A stretch of 64,000 nucleotides of DNA from Salinimicrobium sp963709775 (GTDB lineage: Bacteria > Bacteroidota > Bacteroidia > Flavobacteriales > Flavobacteriaceae). The stretch is from positions 59,211-123,210 of the forward strand of contig CAVPXS010000015.1 in assembly GCA_963709775.1 (NCBI GenBank), given 5' to 3'. Both the position numbers and the translations under genes were made by a program. The notes below the pieces were generated by a model. That model searched no databases. It was not told the origin of the DNA and saw only the letters and a list, made by a program, of their open reading frames with translations. Positions 28,264 through 37,424 of the stretch are shown piece after piece; the first letter of the stretch is position 1, and every line of letters starts with the position of its first letter.

Positions 28264-28333
28264 CAACCCGAATTCTTTGTTTTATTTTTGATTCAAAGAA
28301 ATTGATAAGGTGGGAATACCCCGACAAATAGCA

Positions 28334-28999
28334 ATGTTTCAAAAAGTACTGGTAGCAGAAGATATGGACAGCATTAATCTCGCGGTCGCGGGATTGCTCA
28401 AGGATCTTGGAGTACCAAAGGTGGAACATGCACAGTATTGTGATGAAGCCTGGCTCCTGGCCAAAAAGGCTCTTACAATGGGGGAACCTTTTGATCTTCT
28501 TATCTGTGACCTTTCCTTTAAGAATGATCACCGCACAGAAAAGTTGACTTCAGGTAGAGAATTAATATCTGCACTTAAAAAAGAAGATCCCAATTTAAAA
28601 GTTTTGGTAAATACCATTGAAGATCACCCACAAATTGTGCGTAATCTTTGGGAGTCGGGGAATATTGATGGTTATGTATCCAAAGACAGGCATGGAATGC
28701 GGGACCTTAAGGAAGCCATCGAAACGGTAAATAATAAGGGAAAATATAATTCTGTACGCATTGAAAATCTCCTAAAGGAAAACAATATGTTGATCCTTGG
28801 AGACTGGGAAATGGAACTTCTCAAAGCCATTGCTACAGGTCATACACAGGAAGAGATCCAGGAAGATTTTAAGGGTCGCAGGATTGCGCCCAATAGCAGG
28901 AGTTCAATAGAGAAAAGGCTAAAGGAACTTCGGGAAGATTTTGGGGCTAATACAACCCCTCATTTAGTTGGAATTTTAAAAGATCTTAAGTTAATATAG
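28334..28999 (+). CDS. Response regulator with LuxR-like C-terminus
   Basis: 221 residues from the ATG at 28334 (MFQKVLVAEDMDSIN); an upstream GTG at 28310 is less likely. Residues 1-125 are a receiver domain with Glu9/Asp10, the phosphoacceptor Asp59 in LLICDLSF, and a Thr in VNTIED. The C-terminal 65 residues (LGDWEMELLKAIATGHTQEEI, then SRSSIEKRLKELREDF) resemble a helix-turn-helix of NarL/LuxR type but look divergent. No kinase is adjacent, so it is an orphan regulator in this window. It has its own likely promoter (TATTTTTG) and an upstream palindrome. Confidence 0.85.
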   Translation: MFQKVLVAEDMDSINLAVAGLLKDLGVPKVEHAQYCDEAWLLAKKALTMGEPFDLLICDLSFKNDHRTEKLTSGRELISALKKEDPNLKVLVNTIEDHPQIVRNLWESGNIDGYVSKDRHGMRDLKEAIETVNNKGKYNSVRIENLLKENNMLILGDWEMELLKAIATGHTQEEIQEDFKGRRIAPNSRSSIEKRLKELREDFGANTTPHLVGILKDLKLI

Positions 29000-29307
29000 T
29001 TAATTAGCAGTTTAGAAAGGCCGCTTTTTTCTTAAATATATTCGGGAATGTAGGGTAACCGGATTGTTTGTAGAAGAGGCGGCTTCTTCATTTTCTATAC
29101 TTTTAGCGGTGAATCTCCAAAAATAGCATATTAACACCTGTTTACTTGATGTGAACATCATTTTTTGTATTCAACAGGTTGTTTTTTAGTGTGTTATCAT
29201 ATATCATCTTCATAATTACTTCTCTTTGGTCATTCACATCTTTTTACTGATTTATAGGGGATTAGCTTCTTAATTTCGGGGGTATAATAACTCTAAAACT
29301 TAAAGCT
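29000..29307. other. Intergenic region without a clear gene
   Basis: This 308-base gap contains a weak stem (ACCTGTT ... AACAGGT then a T-run near 29134-29190) that may end the response-regulator transcript. Nothing else is recognised. Confidence 0.3.
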
Positions 29308-29856
29308 ATGAAAACTGTAATTTTTTATTTGGTACTGCTGGTGTTAGGAACAAGCCATGCACAGGAATTTACTGAACTCAAGGAAGCAAAAGTGGGATTC
29401 GCCCCATTGGCTTCGAGTGTGGAACGCAACGGCAATAGTTTTTCATTTAATGTTAAAGAAGCTGTAGTCGGGGAATTTGAAAAAGATCCATTGGCTTTCA
29501 TGGAAAACTACTTTAGTATAGATGATTTTATTTCGGAATTAAAGCCCGAACAGTATGATAGATATGAAGTAAGTTTTGTGAGTCAAAAAGGGCATTTAAT
29601 AGCCGATTTTGATAAGAATGGAAAGTTGGTTCAAACTAACTCAAGATTTAAAAACACACTTTTACCTCATAGCCTAAGAAACGATCTATATCGCGATCAT
29701 AAAGGCTGGGCAATGACTAAGAATATTCGTATCACCCGGGGCAGGAATGGTGACGTAAGCAAGGATTACTACAAGATCAATCTTGAAAATGGTAAAGACC
29801 GCAAAAAGATAATTTTAGAAGCACCGGTGAGCGTAACAGATATTGCGAGCAATTAG
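29308..29856 (+). CDS. Secreted protein of unknown function
   Basis: 182 residues with a clear Sec signal peptide (MKTVIFYLVLLVLGTSHA, cleavage before QEF). The mature protein is 160 residues, charged, with no Cys and no recognised motif; it shows the pattern of a small two-layer alpha/beta domain (YEVSFVSQKGHLIADFDKNGKLVQ). Many such periplasmic or secreted proteins occur in Flavobacteria; the fold resembles nothing I can name. It has its own strong terminator at 29879-29910 and sits 117 bases before the LytTR regulator. Confidence 0.75.
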   Translation: MKTVIFYLVLLVLGTSHAQEFTELKEAKVGFAPLASSVERNGNSFSFNVKEAVVGEFEKDPLAFMENYFSIDDFISELKPEQYDRYEVSFVSQKGHLIADFDKNGKLVQTNSRFKNTLLPHSLRNDLYRDHKGWAMTKNIRITRGRNGDVSKDYYKINLENGKDRKKIILEAPVSVTDIASN

Positions 29857-29878
29857 AAAAGTCAGGATTTGACAACAT

Positions 29879-29910
29879 ACCATCAGGCGTTTTTTTCGCC
29901 TGATGGTTTT
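29879..29910 (+). terminator. Strong intrinsic terminator
   Basis: Eleven-base perfect arms ACCATCAGGCG and CGCCTGATGGT around a T7 loop, followed by TTTT. It ends the transcript of the secreted protein. Confidence 0.9.
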
Positions 29911-29973
29911 TACACATAAGGAGGACAAATCAAAATAAATATGTATTAAATTGGAATAATAATTTCCACACAT

Positions 29974-30738
29974 ATGAGAGCACTCGTTATAGATGATGAG
30001 GAATTGGCACGCAGAAGGATCCTTAATCTTCTGGAGGAAGTTCCTGGTATTGAAATTATTGGGGAGTGTTCTAACGGGCAAACAGCAATAAAAAGAATTA
30101 ACGGTGAACATCCAGATCTTATTTTTCTCGATATCAGCATGAAAGATATGAATGGATTTGAAGTGCTGCAAAAAGTGGAAATTAAGCCAAAACCCATTGT
30201 TATTTTCGTTACTGCATATGATAGCTATGCCACCCGTGCATTTGATGTGGAAGCTTTTGATTTCCTTCTGAAACCTTTCAAGGACCAGCGATTCTTTAAA
30301 ACCATAGAAAGAGTATTGAAAACCGGAGGAAAAGAAGCCGATGATCTTTTTGAAAAAAGGATAAGGGAGATGTTCAGGATCTTTTCCTTAGAGGGCAAAA
30401 CAGAAAAAATTGCCAGTAAGATTCCGGTTAAGCAAGGCAACAAAACAGTCCTTATAGACCCGGCGAATGTACTTTACATCATGGCATCTGGATATTACGC
30501 AGAGATCTATACAACTTCAGGAAAGTACGTGCTTCGGGAATCTCTAAGCAATCTTGAAGAGCAACTGGAGAGAGAAAGCTTCTTTAGAATTCACCGTTCT
30601 ACCATTGTCAATATTGACCAGGTAAAGGAGATCGTGCATTCAGAATATTCTGAAGTGGATGCCCGCATGAATGATGGCAAGCTCCTTCATATAAGCAAAT
30701 CAAATAAAAAGGAATTTCTGGAAAAACTGGGAATCTAA
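29974..30738 (+). CDS. LytTR-family response regulator
   Basis: 254 residues. The receiver domain (1-125) has the acidic pocket Asp7-Asp8, phosphoacceptor Asp53 in LIFLDISM, VTAYDSYATRAF with conserved Thr, and Lys in LLKPFKDQRF. Residues 148-254 are a LytTR DNA-binding domain (IPVKQGNKTVLIDPANVLYI, SLSNLEEQLERESFFRIHRSTIVNI). It is followed four bases later by its probable partner kinase; together they form an AgrC/AgrA-like pair. Targets unknown. Confidence 0.95.
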   Translation: MRALVIDDEELARRRILNLLEEVPGIEIIGECSNGQTAIKRINGEHPDLIFLDISMKDMNGFEVLQKVEIKPKPIVIFVTAYDSYATRAFDVEAFDFLLKPFKDQRFFKTIERVLKTGGKEADDLFEKRIREMFRIFSLEGKTEKIASKIPVKQGNKTVLIDPANVLYIMASGYYAEIYTTSGKYVLRESLSNLEEQLERESFFRIHRSTIVNIDQVKEIVHSEYSEVDARMNDGKLLHISKSNKKEFLEKLGI

Positions 30739-30742
30739 GAAT

Positions 30743-31837
30743 ATGAAACTCAAGAAATATATCGATTTTAAATTGATCCTTTTACTGGCAGGGTTTTACG
30801 GTCTTTTTAATGTTATTTACATAACAAAATCGGCTTACCTGCGAGAGACCTTCCCCGAAATGAGGCATGAGCCCTGGTATGATTTCCTTGTGAATAATAT
30901 CCTTATTGACTGGTTGGTCGTGGTATTCTACATGAGCATTATCGCAATTAGCACTAAACGTTTCCTCCACAGGAATTACTCCTGGGTCAAGATCATTTCA
31001 ATCCATATAGTTTGCTCTATTCTCATAGGTTTTATAATCAGGCTTATTTTTGATCTCTATAGCATTTTAACGGGATTATTTACCATTGAAGAATATCAGG
31101 TTAAAGAAAGTTTTACCCGGTTCATGATAGTGGTGGATCTCAATTTTCTCATCTACTTTGCCATGACCTTCATTATTTACACTTATTACTATGTGAAACA
31201 GGTAAAGGAGGCGGAGCATCACCGGGCTCAACTGGAGACTCAGCTGGTAAATACCCGAATGAAGATGCTATCTTCCCAATTACAGCCGCATTTCCTGTTC
31301 AATACCCTTAACAGTATTGCTGTCCTGGCCGATCTTGATAAGGAAAAAGCCAAGGATACTATTGCAGATCTCAGTGACTTTCTCAGGGAGATCCTGTATA
31401 GCGGCGACGAAAATGTTATTCCGCTGGAAAAGGAATTACGCACTTTAGAATACTACCAGAATATTTTAAATGTTCGATTTTCCGACCATCTTTCTATTAT
31501 TAAAGATGTGGACGAGCGTCTTATGTCAAAAAAGGTTCCTGCTTTGCTGTTGCAGCCTATTCTGGAGAATTCAATAAAACACGGCTATTCCTATGAACAT
31601 ACCCATCTGGAAGTTACTATTAGGATTTATGCGGAAGCAAATGAACTCATCATTCAGGTTATTAATGACGGTGCCGGTCTTAGTGCAGGAAAAGAGGAGC
31701 TTTTGAAGAAAGGCAAAGGCCTGGCCAATATTGATGCCCGGCTGTCAAATCTCTACGGAAATAACTACAGCTTCGAAATTAAAAATCGAAGTACAGGCAC
31801 AGGAGTGGAAACTACAATAAAGCTCCCGCTCACCTGA
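30743..31837 (+). CDS. LytS/YehU-like sensor histidine kinase
   Basis: 364 residues. Four membrane helices occupy about residues 11-28, 52-70, 84-105 and 128-150. The dimerisation/phosphoacceptor motif QLQPHFLFNTLNSI holds His183, characteristic of the His_kinase (PF06580) family. The C-terminal HATPase domain has an N-box (LLQPILENSIKHGY), NDGAGL and KGKGLANIDARL. There is no separate extracytoplasmic sensor domain, so the signal is probably read in or at the membrane. It forms a two-gene operon with the LytTR regulator upstream. Confidence 0.95.
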   Translation: MKLKKYIDFKLILLLAGFYGLFNVIYITKSAYLRETFPEMRHEPWYDFLVNNILIDWLVVVFYMSIIAISTKRFLHRNYSWVKIISIHIVCSILIGFIIRLIFDLYSILTGLFTIEEYQVKESFTRFMIVVDLNFLIYFAMTFIIYTYYYVKQVKEAEHHRAQLETQLVNTRMKMLSSQLQPHFLFNTLNSIAVLADLDKEKAKDTIADLSDFLREILYSGDENVIPLEKELRTLEYYQNILNVRFSDHLSIIKDVDERLMSKKVPALLLQPILENSIKHGYSYEHTHLEVTIRIYAEANELIIQVINDGAGLSAGKEELLKKGKGLANIDARLSNLYGNNYSFEIKNRSTGTGVETTIKLPLT

Positions 31838-31997
31838 AGGCTTTGACCTTCACCTGAATTTGTCACGAAACGTAAGAACCTTATTGAACAAGGAGAGATT
31901 TAAGGCCTCAAAAATGATGTTTCCAGATCAAAAAAGCTCTTGAAAAGGTGCTTTTGAATAGTTTTAAATTCTTCGAAAAAAAGGAGGGAATTCCCAT

Positions 31998-32025
31998 TTG
32001 ACAAAAACTAATTGTCGTAAATTTA
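31998..32025 (+). promoter_or_regulatory. Bacteroidetes-type promoter of the SRPBCC gene
   Basis: A TTG at 31998-32000 and TAAATTTA at 32018-32025 are separated by 17 bases, matching the TTG (-33) / TAnnTTTG (-7) layout with one mismatch in the last base. The start codon follows 40 bases later. Confidence 0.5.
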
Positions 32026-32064
32026 AGATGCTTATTATCAGTATTATATCAATTTACATGTATT

Positions 32065-32484
32065 ATGAAAACTGAAAAAATTACAGTGGAAACCCTGGTG
32101 CCGCTGCCGGTGGAAAAAGTCTGGCAGCTGTGGACCAATCCGGAGCATATTAAAAAGTGGAATTTTGCCACGCCCGAATGGCATACCCCTTCTGCAGAAA
32201 ATGATTTAAAAGAAAGCGGAAAGTTTAATTATAGAATGGAAGCCAAAGATGGAAGTCAGGGCTTTGATTTTACGGGAGAATACCAGGAGGTGGAGCCCCA
32301 CAGGTTAATAAGATACAGGATGGATGACGGCCGGGAGGTTAGCATTCACTTCAAGCCTGTTGAAAATGCTACTTTCATAGAGGAAACTTTTGATCCCGAA
32401 CAGGAAAACAGTATACAACAGCAGCGGGACGGGTGGCAGGCAATTCTTGAAAACTTCAGGAAATATGCCGAATCAAATGATTAA
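32065..32484 (+). CDS. SRPBCC-domain protein (AHSA1-like)
   Basis: 139 residues with the Aha1/SRPBCC helix-grip pattern: VETLVPLPVEKVWQLWTNPEHIKKW at the start, GKFNYRMEAKDG, and QQQRDGWQAILENFRKYAE at the end. These small proteins bind hydrophobic ligands; many in Bacteroidetes are annotated as polyketide cyclase or 'activator of Hsp90 homologue', but the ligand is unknown. It is alone, with a recognisable promoter, and converges on the methyltransferase gene. Confidence 0.88.
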   Translation: MKTEKITVETLVPLPVEKVWQLWTNPEHIKKWNFATPEWHTPSAENDLKESGKFNYRMEAKDGSQGFDFTGEYQEVEPHRLIRYRMDDGREVSIHFKPVENATFIEETFDPEQENSIQQQRDGWQAILENFRKYAESND

Positions 32485-32572
32485 GTAAAATCAGAATACT
32501 CATCCTTAGCTCTATTGCATAGATTATCGGGAAAGAGGGGCGTTGTTTTTCAAGAAGGCTCATTTCCTGTAC

Positions 32573-33088
32573 TCACTTCTTTTTGGGGATGGTCCATAAA
32601 TAAATGGTAGTGCCGTCAACAAACTCAACCCGGTCCGGTTTCCAGTTGCCCATATCAAAGGCATGAGAAACAATACGGGTGCCGGGCTTTAATTGTTCAA
32701 GCAAAATAGGTTTAAGTCTCTCATTTAAATGACTAAGCAGGTAAAGGGTTACCACTGTAGCTTCTCTAAAATCTGATTCAAATAGATCGGCTTCAATAAA
32801 TTTTACTTTGTGGGTTACTTCAGCTTTTTTTGCATTCACCTTGGATTCCGAAATTCTTTTTGGATCAATGTCTATTCCGACTCCACGGGCGCCGAAATTC
32901 TTTGCTGCGGCAATAACGATTCGGCCGTCGCCGCTTCCGAGGTCATATACCACATCATCAGATTCTACTTGTGCGAGTTGCAGCATTGCGTTGACAACAG
33001 TATCGCGGGTGGGCACATAGATCACATCCTGAGCTATAGTTCCAAAGGGAAGGATTAGAAAGACAATAATTGCTATTAAATTTTTCAT
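32573..33088 (-). CDS. Exported class I SAM methyltransferase-like protein
   Basis: From the ATG at 33086-33088 the protein is 171 residues with a signal peptide (MKNLIAIIVFLILPFGTIAQ). A longer in-frame start (33142) overlaps the permease gene and is rejected. The mature part has SAM motif I (VVYDLGSGDGRIVIAAAKNFG), GIDIDPKRI, FIEADLFE and VTLYLLSHLNERLKP. An exported protein with a complete SAM pocket is odd because SAM is cytoplasmic; similar proteins occur in many Bacteroidetes and are of unknown function. It lies 16 bases after the permease gene, so the two probably form an operon. Confidence 0.82.
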   Translation of the reverse strand: MKNLIAIIVFLILPFGTIAQDVIYVPTRDTVVNAMLQLAQVESDDVVYDLGSGDGRIVIAAAKNFGARGVGIDIDPKRISESKVNAKKAEVTHKVKFIEADLFESDFREATVVTLYLLSHLNERLKPILLEQLKPGTRIVSHAFDMGNWKPDRVEFVDGTTIYLWTIPKKK

Positions 33089-33104
33089 AGGATGACATTT
33101 TTGA

Positions 33105-34505
33105 TTAGATCTTCTTCTTATCATTATTTTTCTTTTCAGCAACAGTTGGCTTTAGCAGCAAGATCATTGCTCCTGCGATTAAAACACCAATTCCTGCCAG
33201 TGCTCCCCAACCGGTGTATACAACGCTGGAGTAGAGGAGATAGGCGCTGCTTAGGCAAAAAATAATAGGCAGTACGGGGTAGAGAGGTACTTTAAAAGGT
33301 CGTTTTTTGAGAGGTCTTTTTTTCCGAAGTATGAATAAAGAAATTCCTACGAGCAACAGGAAAAACCAAAAAACCGGGGCAGTATATTCTATCATGGTTT
33401 CAAATCCGCTTCGTGAGAAGAGGCCAAAGCTCACGAGAGCAAGAGCGATGCCACCCTGGATCAAAAGCGCATTGACAGGGCCTTCAAGCCTGCTTTTCCA
33501 TTTTCCGAGGAAAGAAAAAATACTAAAGTCTCTGCCCAGGGCATAATTTGAACGTGCTCCGGTGAAGATCGTGGCATTTGCCGAGGTAAGGGCAGCAATA
33601 GCCACTAAGACGGAAATTATAACTATTCCCGTTTGTCCAAAAGCCACTCCTAAAAGATCTCCCGCTACTGCGTTGGATTCGGCCATACCTTCCAGTCCCA
33701 GACCCCTCAAAAATGCCATATTTACAAGGAAATAAATTAAAGTAATAACCAGGATGCCGGCAATTAATGCAATGGCGATTCTTCTTTTTCCCTTACCTAA
33801 TTCAGCAGAGATATAAGCGGCCTCATTCCATCCTCCAAAAGTAAGCAGCACAAAAACCATGGCCAGTCCAAACGAATTCTCATTACCAGTTTCCGGATTA
33901 GAAGTATATGAAGTTGCTGAAGCTTCAGGAACCAAAAAAAATCCTACCACAACGATCATTAAGATTCCCAGCACTTCAACTGTGGTAAGAACTTTTTGAG
34001 TTCCAGCGCCCATTTTTATACCTGCAATATTTATTACTGTGAGGCCACTAACCAGTAAAGCTGCATAAATTACCGCAGAGTGTTCGCCTAACTTATAGAT
34101 CTGCGAAGCGTAATCCCCAAAGATAAAGGCCAGCAGAGCTATTGAGCCTGTTTGAATCACGCTCATCCTTGCCCATGCAAAAAGGAAAGCTGTGCGTTTA
34201 CCAAAGGCTTCCTTTAAGAAATGGTAATCGCCACCGGTATTGGGAAAGGTGGTGGTAAGTTCGGCATAGCAAAGGGCTCCAATGATGGATACTGCGCCTC
34301 CCAACAGCCAAACCAATAACATCATTTCGCCAGATGCAACACTGTTTGCGACCAGGGACGGAGTGCGAAAGATTCCCGCTCCAATTACAATTCCAATGAT
34401 AAGGGCAAAGGCATCCAATGTACTAAGAACAGGACCGGGAACGACAGCCTTATTCGCATCCCGCTTTTTGGCAGGGGATCCAAACTCTTCTTTAGTTATT
34501 GACAT
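33105..34505 (-). CDS. APC-family amino acid permease
   Basis: 466 residues forming about 12 membrane helices. The first helix has the APC glycine motif (LIIGIVIGAGIFRTPSLVA); further features are GGDYHFLKEAFGKRTAFLFAWA, FVLLTFGGWNEAAYISAELG and ALTSANATIFTGARSNYALGRD. It is a secondary cation-coupled amino acid transporter of the inner membrane; substrate cannot be read. Followed 16 bases later by the exported methyltransferase. Confidence 0.93.
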   Translation of the reverse strand: MSITKEEFGSPAKKRDANKAVVPGPVLSTLDAFALIIGIVIGAGIFRTPSLVANSVASGEMMLLVWLLGGAVSIIGALCYAELTTTFPNTGGDYHFLKEAFGKRTAFLFAWARMSVIQTGSIALLAFIFGDYASQIYKLGEHSAVIYAALLVSGLTVINIAGIKMGAGTQKVLTTVEVLGILMIVVVGFFLVPEASATSYTSNPETGNENSFGLAMVFVLLTFGGWNEAAYISAELGKGKRRIAIALIAGILVITLIYFLVNMAFLRGLGLEGMAESNAVAGDLLGVAFGQTGIVIISVLVAIAALTSANATIFTGARSNYALGRDFSIFSFLGKWKSRLEGPVNALLIQGGIALALVSFGLFSRSGFETMIEYTAPVFWFFLLLVGISLFILRKKRPLKKRPFKVPLYPVLPIIFCLSSAYLLYSSVVYTGWGALAGIGVLIAGAMILLLKPTVAEKKNNDKKKI

Positions 34506-34733
34506 TACTTCCTTTTTGGATTTGTTATTATCAGGGGGCGCATTAAAAACTTAACTTATTTAAGCTAAGTTATTTAGCCTTGAGGATAAAACGGATTGGG
34601 AAAAGTTTAGGAAGCTTTTCATGCAATCAAAAAGGGGAAGGTTAATTGATTAACAGATTAGAACGAGGAGAAGGATGGCTCCAGATCATTTCTTGTTTCT
34701 GGGTTGTCTAAGGTTGGTGGATGGTTTTTATCT

Positions 34734-34898
34734 CTAAAGCCAAACAGGTTGATGAACAAAAACTGAATACAGGACCACGCCCAGAAGCACAAGTAAGCTA
34801 AGGATTAGCTGTAATTTTAAAAACCAGGAGTCCCGGTTGATGTAATTGCGATAAGTATGAAACTCATCACGTGCCCAAAAAGTTCCTTTTGTTTTCAT
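34734..34898 (-). CDS. Small single-helix membrane protein, paralogue 1
   Basis: 54 residues from the ATG at 34896-34898. A charged, aromatic N-terminus (MKTKGTFWARDEF, then HTYRNYINRDSW) leads into a membrane helix (LILSLLVLLGVVLYSVFV). It aligns with the product of 35056-35211 over TY-x3-IN-x-D-x2-FLK-x-QLI, so the two are tandem duplicates. The conserved block just before the helix suggests a real gene. No function is known to me; such proteins may modify a larger membrane complex. Confidence 0.6.
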   Translation of the reverse strand: MKTKGTFWARDEFHTYRNYINRDSWFLKLQLILSLLVLLGVVLYSVFVHQPVWL

Positions 34899-35055
34899 GA
34901 CCTGTCGATTAAAATCCAGACTGTGGGGACAGCTTGTATTTAAATGACGAAAACTAAAGGGCTTTGTTTCAGTTAAATATAAAGTTTAACAATTGTTTTA
35001 CAGGGGAATTAAATTCAGAAAAAGATTTCTGAACCCACAAATTAGAAATCGGGAT

Positions 35056-35211
35056 CTACCTCAAAAACCATATAATAAATCCGAGGGTTCCGAAACAGAT
35101 AATTGCGGTGAAGATCAATTGCCCTTTAAGGAAAAGCCAATCCCAGTTAATTTGGGAAAGATATGTCTCTAAAAGGACCTTTTTGCCGATACGCTTTTCT
35201 CTTCCTTTCAT
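35056..35211 (-). CDS. Small single-helix membrane protein, paralogue 2
   Basis: 51 residues from the ATG at 35209-35211: a basic N-terminus (MKGREKRIGKKVLLETYL), the block SQINWDWLFLKGQLI, then a hydrophobic helix (FTAIICFGTLGFIIWFL). It shares the block TY-x3-IN-x-D-x2-FLK-x-QLI with the 54-residue product 157 bases downstream on the same strand. Function unknown. Confidence 0.6.
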   Translation of the reverse strand: MKGREKRIGKKVLLETYLSQINWDWLFLKGQLIFTAIICFGTLGFIIWFLR

Positions 35212-35536
35212 AAGTGTGGTTTTTGGTTATAGTTATAGAAGCAATTGCAGTTCCAATTTTTTAAAAGTGTGATTAAAACTCCCAGTGGGAAACTACATTC
35301 ATAATTATAAATGGAAGAAGAATTATTTTGATGATGCTGCGTATTTCCTGAAGTTCTGGGGTTTGTAGGTTATTTCTTGCATAGAAATTTGCTTATGATT
35401 TTGGCAAATTTTTAATCAGAAAATTCTTTTTTGCCGTTTTTAGGTTAACAGGAAATTGATGAATCTTTCCCCATAAAAGTGGGGAAATTGCGTTTTCAGA
35501 CCAGAAAATTTTTATAAAATGAATTTTAATTTAACA

Positions 35537-35565
35537 AAAAAACCTCCCGGATCGGGAGGTTTTTT
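35537..35565 (-). terminator. Terminator of the S41 protease gene
   Basis: Thirteen-base arms (A6-CCTCCCG / CGGGAGG-T6) around GAT form a perfect bidirectional hairpin, just after the S41 stop codon on the minus strand. Confidence 0.9.
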
Positions 35566-35584
35566 CAAAATGGTTTGACCATTA

Positions 35585-37075
35585 TTATTTTCTTCTAAAA
35601 ATTTCGGGAACCCTGTTTAAATACATCCGTTGATAGGTAGGTTCAAACATTTCCCCGTCTCCTATGATCTTCAGGTTGCTTTCAGGTCTCTTTTGCTGCC
35701 CTGCATCGGCACCAATTTGAGAAATTCCTTTGATATGATTAACGGCTGCCTGTAAAAAAGGTTCATTCAAATCCCCTAAAACACCTAAGTTGTTGATGTT
35801 TTCTAACAGTTCAACATCAGGATCCAGTCCGTTGAAATAGTCGGACTTTCCGTTGGCATTAGCCGACTTCAGGACAAGAGGTTGTAGGGCATAGGTATGG
35901 TTCTTATTAATATCGGAATCCTTGGAAAAATCTTCGCTATCGTATAAAGTTACTGAAGCCTGGAATTTACCCGTGGTAGTTTCCCCTATCTGTATTACAT
36001 TAATGTAAGGTTCAAGACCATTAATTATAAGTTCACTCGCCGAAGCTGTACTTGCAGTGGACAACACATAAACTTTAGAAAGATTAAGGCTGTTGATGCT
36101 CTCTCCAGTTCTAATTTTACTGTCAAATAGATTTAGTAAACGTTCGGGTGCATTTTCTTCAAAATAGGCCTGGTAAGTTTCATTCCACATTTCCTGCATA
36201 AAAACTTCTCCTTCGAATTGACCCGTGATCATACTCGCAAGATCTACGGCCGAATCTACATCGCCACCTCCATTATATCGAAGGTCAAGAACGAGTTCCT
36301 CAACTCCCTGGGACTTAAGTTCTCCAAATGCCTGATTCAGTTCGTCATCAAAGTTTCCTATAAAGCTGTTATACATGAGGTAACCCACTTTGGTTCCATC
36401 TACATCAAAGGTTTTTACTAAATGGACAGGATTTGCAGTATAGGACGCATAGTTTAGAGTAACAGTCTCGTCTGTAAGCACAATAGTGCCATCTTCAACT
36501 TTTCCGATATTAATTGTAAAGGAATCGGAATCCAGCAGGGACTCGAGGTTATTAAGAGTGATCTTTTGTCCATTGATTTCTGTAAAGACAGTTCCTCGGG
36601 TAAGGCCGGCATCGGCTGCAGGCGTATTGGGAATGACGTATTGCAGGAAACCAAATAAATTATTGGTACCGCTAATTTGACCAAGGCCAAAATTCATTCC
36701 TGCGGTACTGCTGCTCACGCCGTTAAAACTATCTTCCAGGGCTTCATAATCATCTGTCATAAAACTGAAGCGATCGCTGGAGGATTTAAGTTGCTTAAAA
36801 AGGGATTCGGGTGAACTAAAACCTGCCAGATAGTCCAGTTTATCGTCCTCTGTATCAAAATATGTATCGGCAAGAACAGGAACATCGGCTTTATACAGGT
36901 AAATCTCATTCATACCTGCATAAATAAACTCCTCGATCTCAAGCTCACTTTCCTGGGTAGTTTCCTCCGGATTATTAGTGCTGTTATTCTCTTCCAAAGC
37001 CTCATCGTCTTTAGAGCAGGAAGTAAAAATAAAAGCAAATAAAACTAATATCAGGGGGAAGTTCTTCATTTTCAT
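35585..37075 (-). CDS. S41-family (C-terminal processing) peptidase lipoprotein
   Basis: 496 residues. A lipoprotein signal ends in FIFTSC (lipid Cys20), followed by an acidic linker. A PDZ domain occupies about residues 120-200 (YVIPNTPAADAGLTRGTVFTEI). The S41 catalytic core follows: VLDLRYNGGGDVDSAVDLASM, the nucleophile Ser in STASASELIINGL, and the general-base Lys in TTTGKFQAS. It would cleave C-termini of periplasmic or surface proteins. The gene is alone, with a terminator right behind. Confidence 0.93.
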   Translation of the reverse strand: MKMKNFPLILVLFAFIFTSCSKDDEALEENNSTNNPEETTQESELEIEEFIYAGMNEIYLYKADVPVLADTYFDTEDDKLDYLAGFSSPESLFKQLKSSSDRFSFMTDDYEALEDSFNGVSSSTAGMNFGLGQISGTNNLFGFLQYVIPNTPAADAGLTRGTVFTEINGQKITLNNLESLLDSDSFTINIGKVEDGTIVLTDETVTLNYASYTANPVHLVKTFDVDGTKVGYLMYNSFIGNFDDELNQAFGELKSQGVEELVLDLRYNGGGDVDSAVDLASMITGQFEGEVFMQEMWNETYQAYFEENAPERLLNLFDSKIRTGESINSLNLSKVYVLSTASTASASELIINGLEPYINVIQIGETTTGKFQASVTLYDSEDFSKDSDINKNHTYALQPLVLKSANANGKSDYFNGLDPDVELLENINNLGVLGDLNEPFLQAAVNHIKGISQIGADAGQQKRPESNLKIIGDGEMFEPTYQRMYLNRVPEIFRRK

Positions 37076-37247
37076 AAGCAGATTGTTTTAAGCCGGAAAG
37101 GAAGTATCTATAAGATTTTTCCGTAATTTTTTCAGTTGTATATCTGCAGCAACTGTGCCAGAATCAGCAGGTTATTAGTTAATTGGGAATTTAATATTGG
37201 TTGTGATCGGGAAGTGAGAGATGATTTTTAGCCAATTTTGTTAATTG

Positions 37248-37400
37248 CTAATGATGATGGTCTTTCTTCTCTTTTTCCTTCTTTTCAGCCTCTCCTGCCT
37301 GTTTTTGAAGCTTGATAATCGTGTAGATAATTACTGCTATGAGTACGGCACCCATTATTATGGCGTAGCCCAGAGCAGTATTTGACATCAAAAATTCCAT
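37248..37400 (-). CDS. Small membrane protein with charged His-ended tail
   Basis: 50 residues from the ATG at 37398-37400 (a second ATG four codons in is also possible). One membrane helix (YAIIMGAVLIAVIIYTIIK) is followed by a highly charged Lys/Glu tail ending in three His. It sits 24 bases after the DUF3307 stop on the same strand and is probably the last gene of the SatD operon. Function unknown. Confidence 0.6.
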   Translation of the reverse strand: MEFLMSNTALGYAIIMGAVLIAVIIYTIIKLQKQAGEAEKKEKEKKDHHH

Positions 37401-37424
37401 CCCTTCTAAAATAGGGATTTTTAA

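Larger units (their letters stand above)
34506..35584. other. Low-coding region holding two short paralogous genes
   Basis: This stretch of about 1.1 kb has no long reading frame. It contains two small membrane-protein genes on the minus strand (34734-34898 and 35056-35211) and the S41 gene terminator (35537-35565). The rest is AT-rich with no recognised element. Confidence 0.6.
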
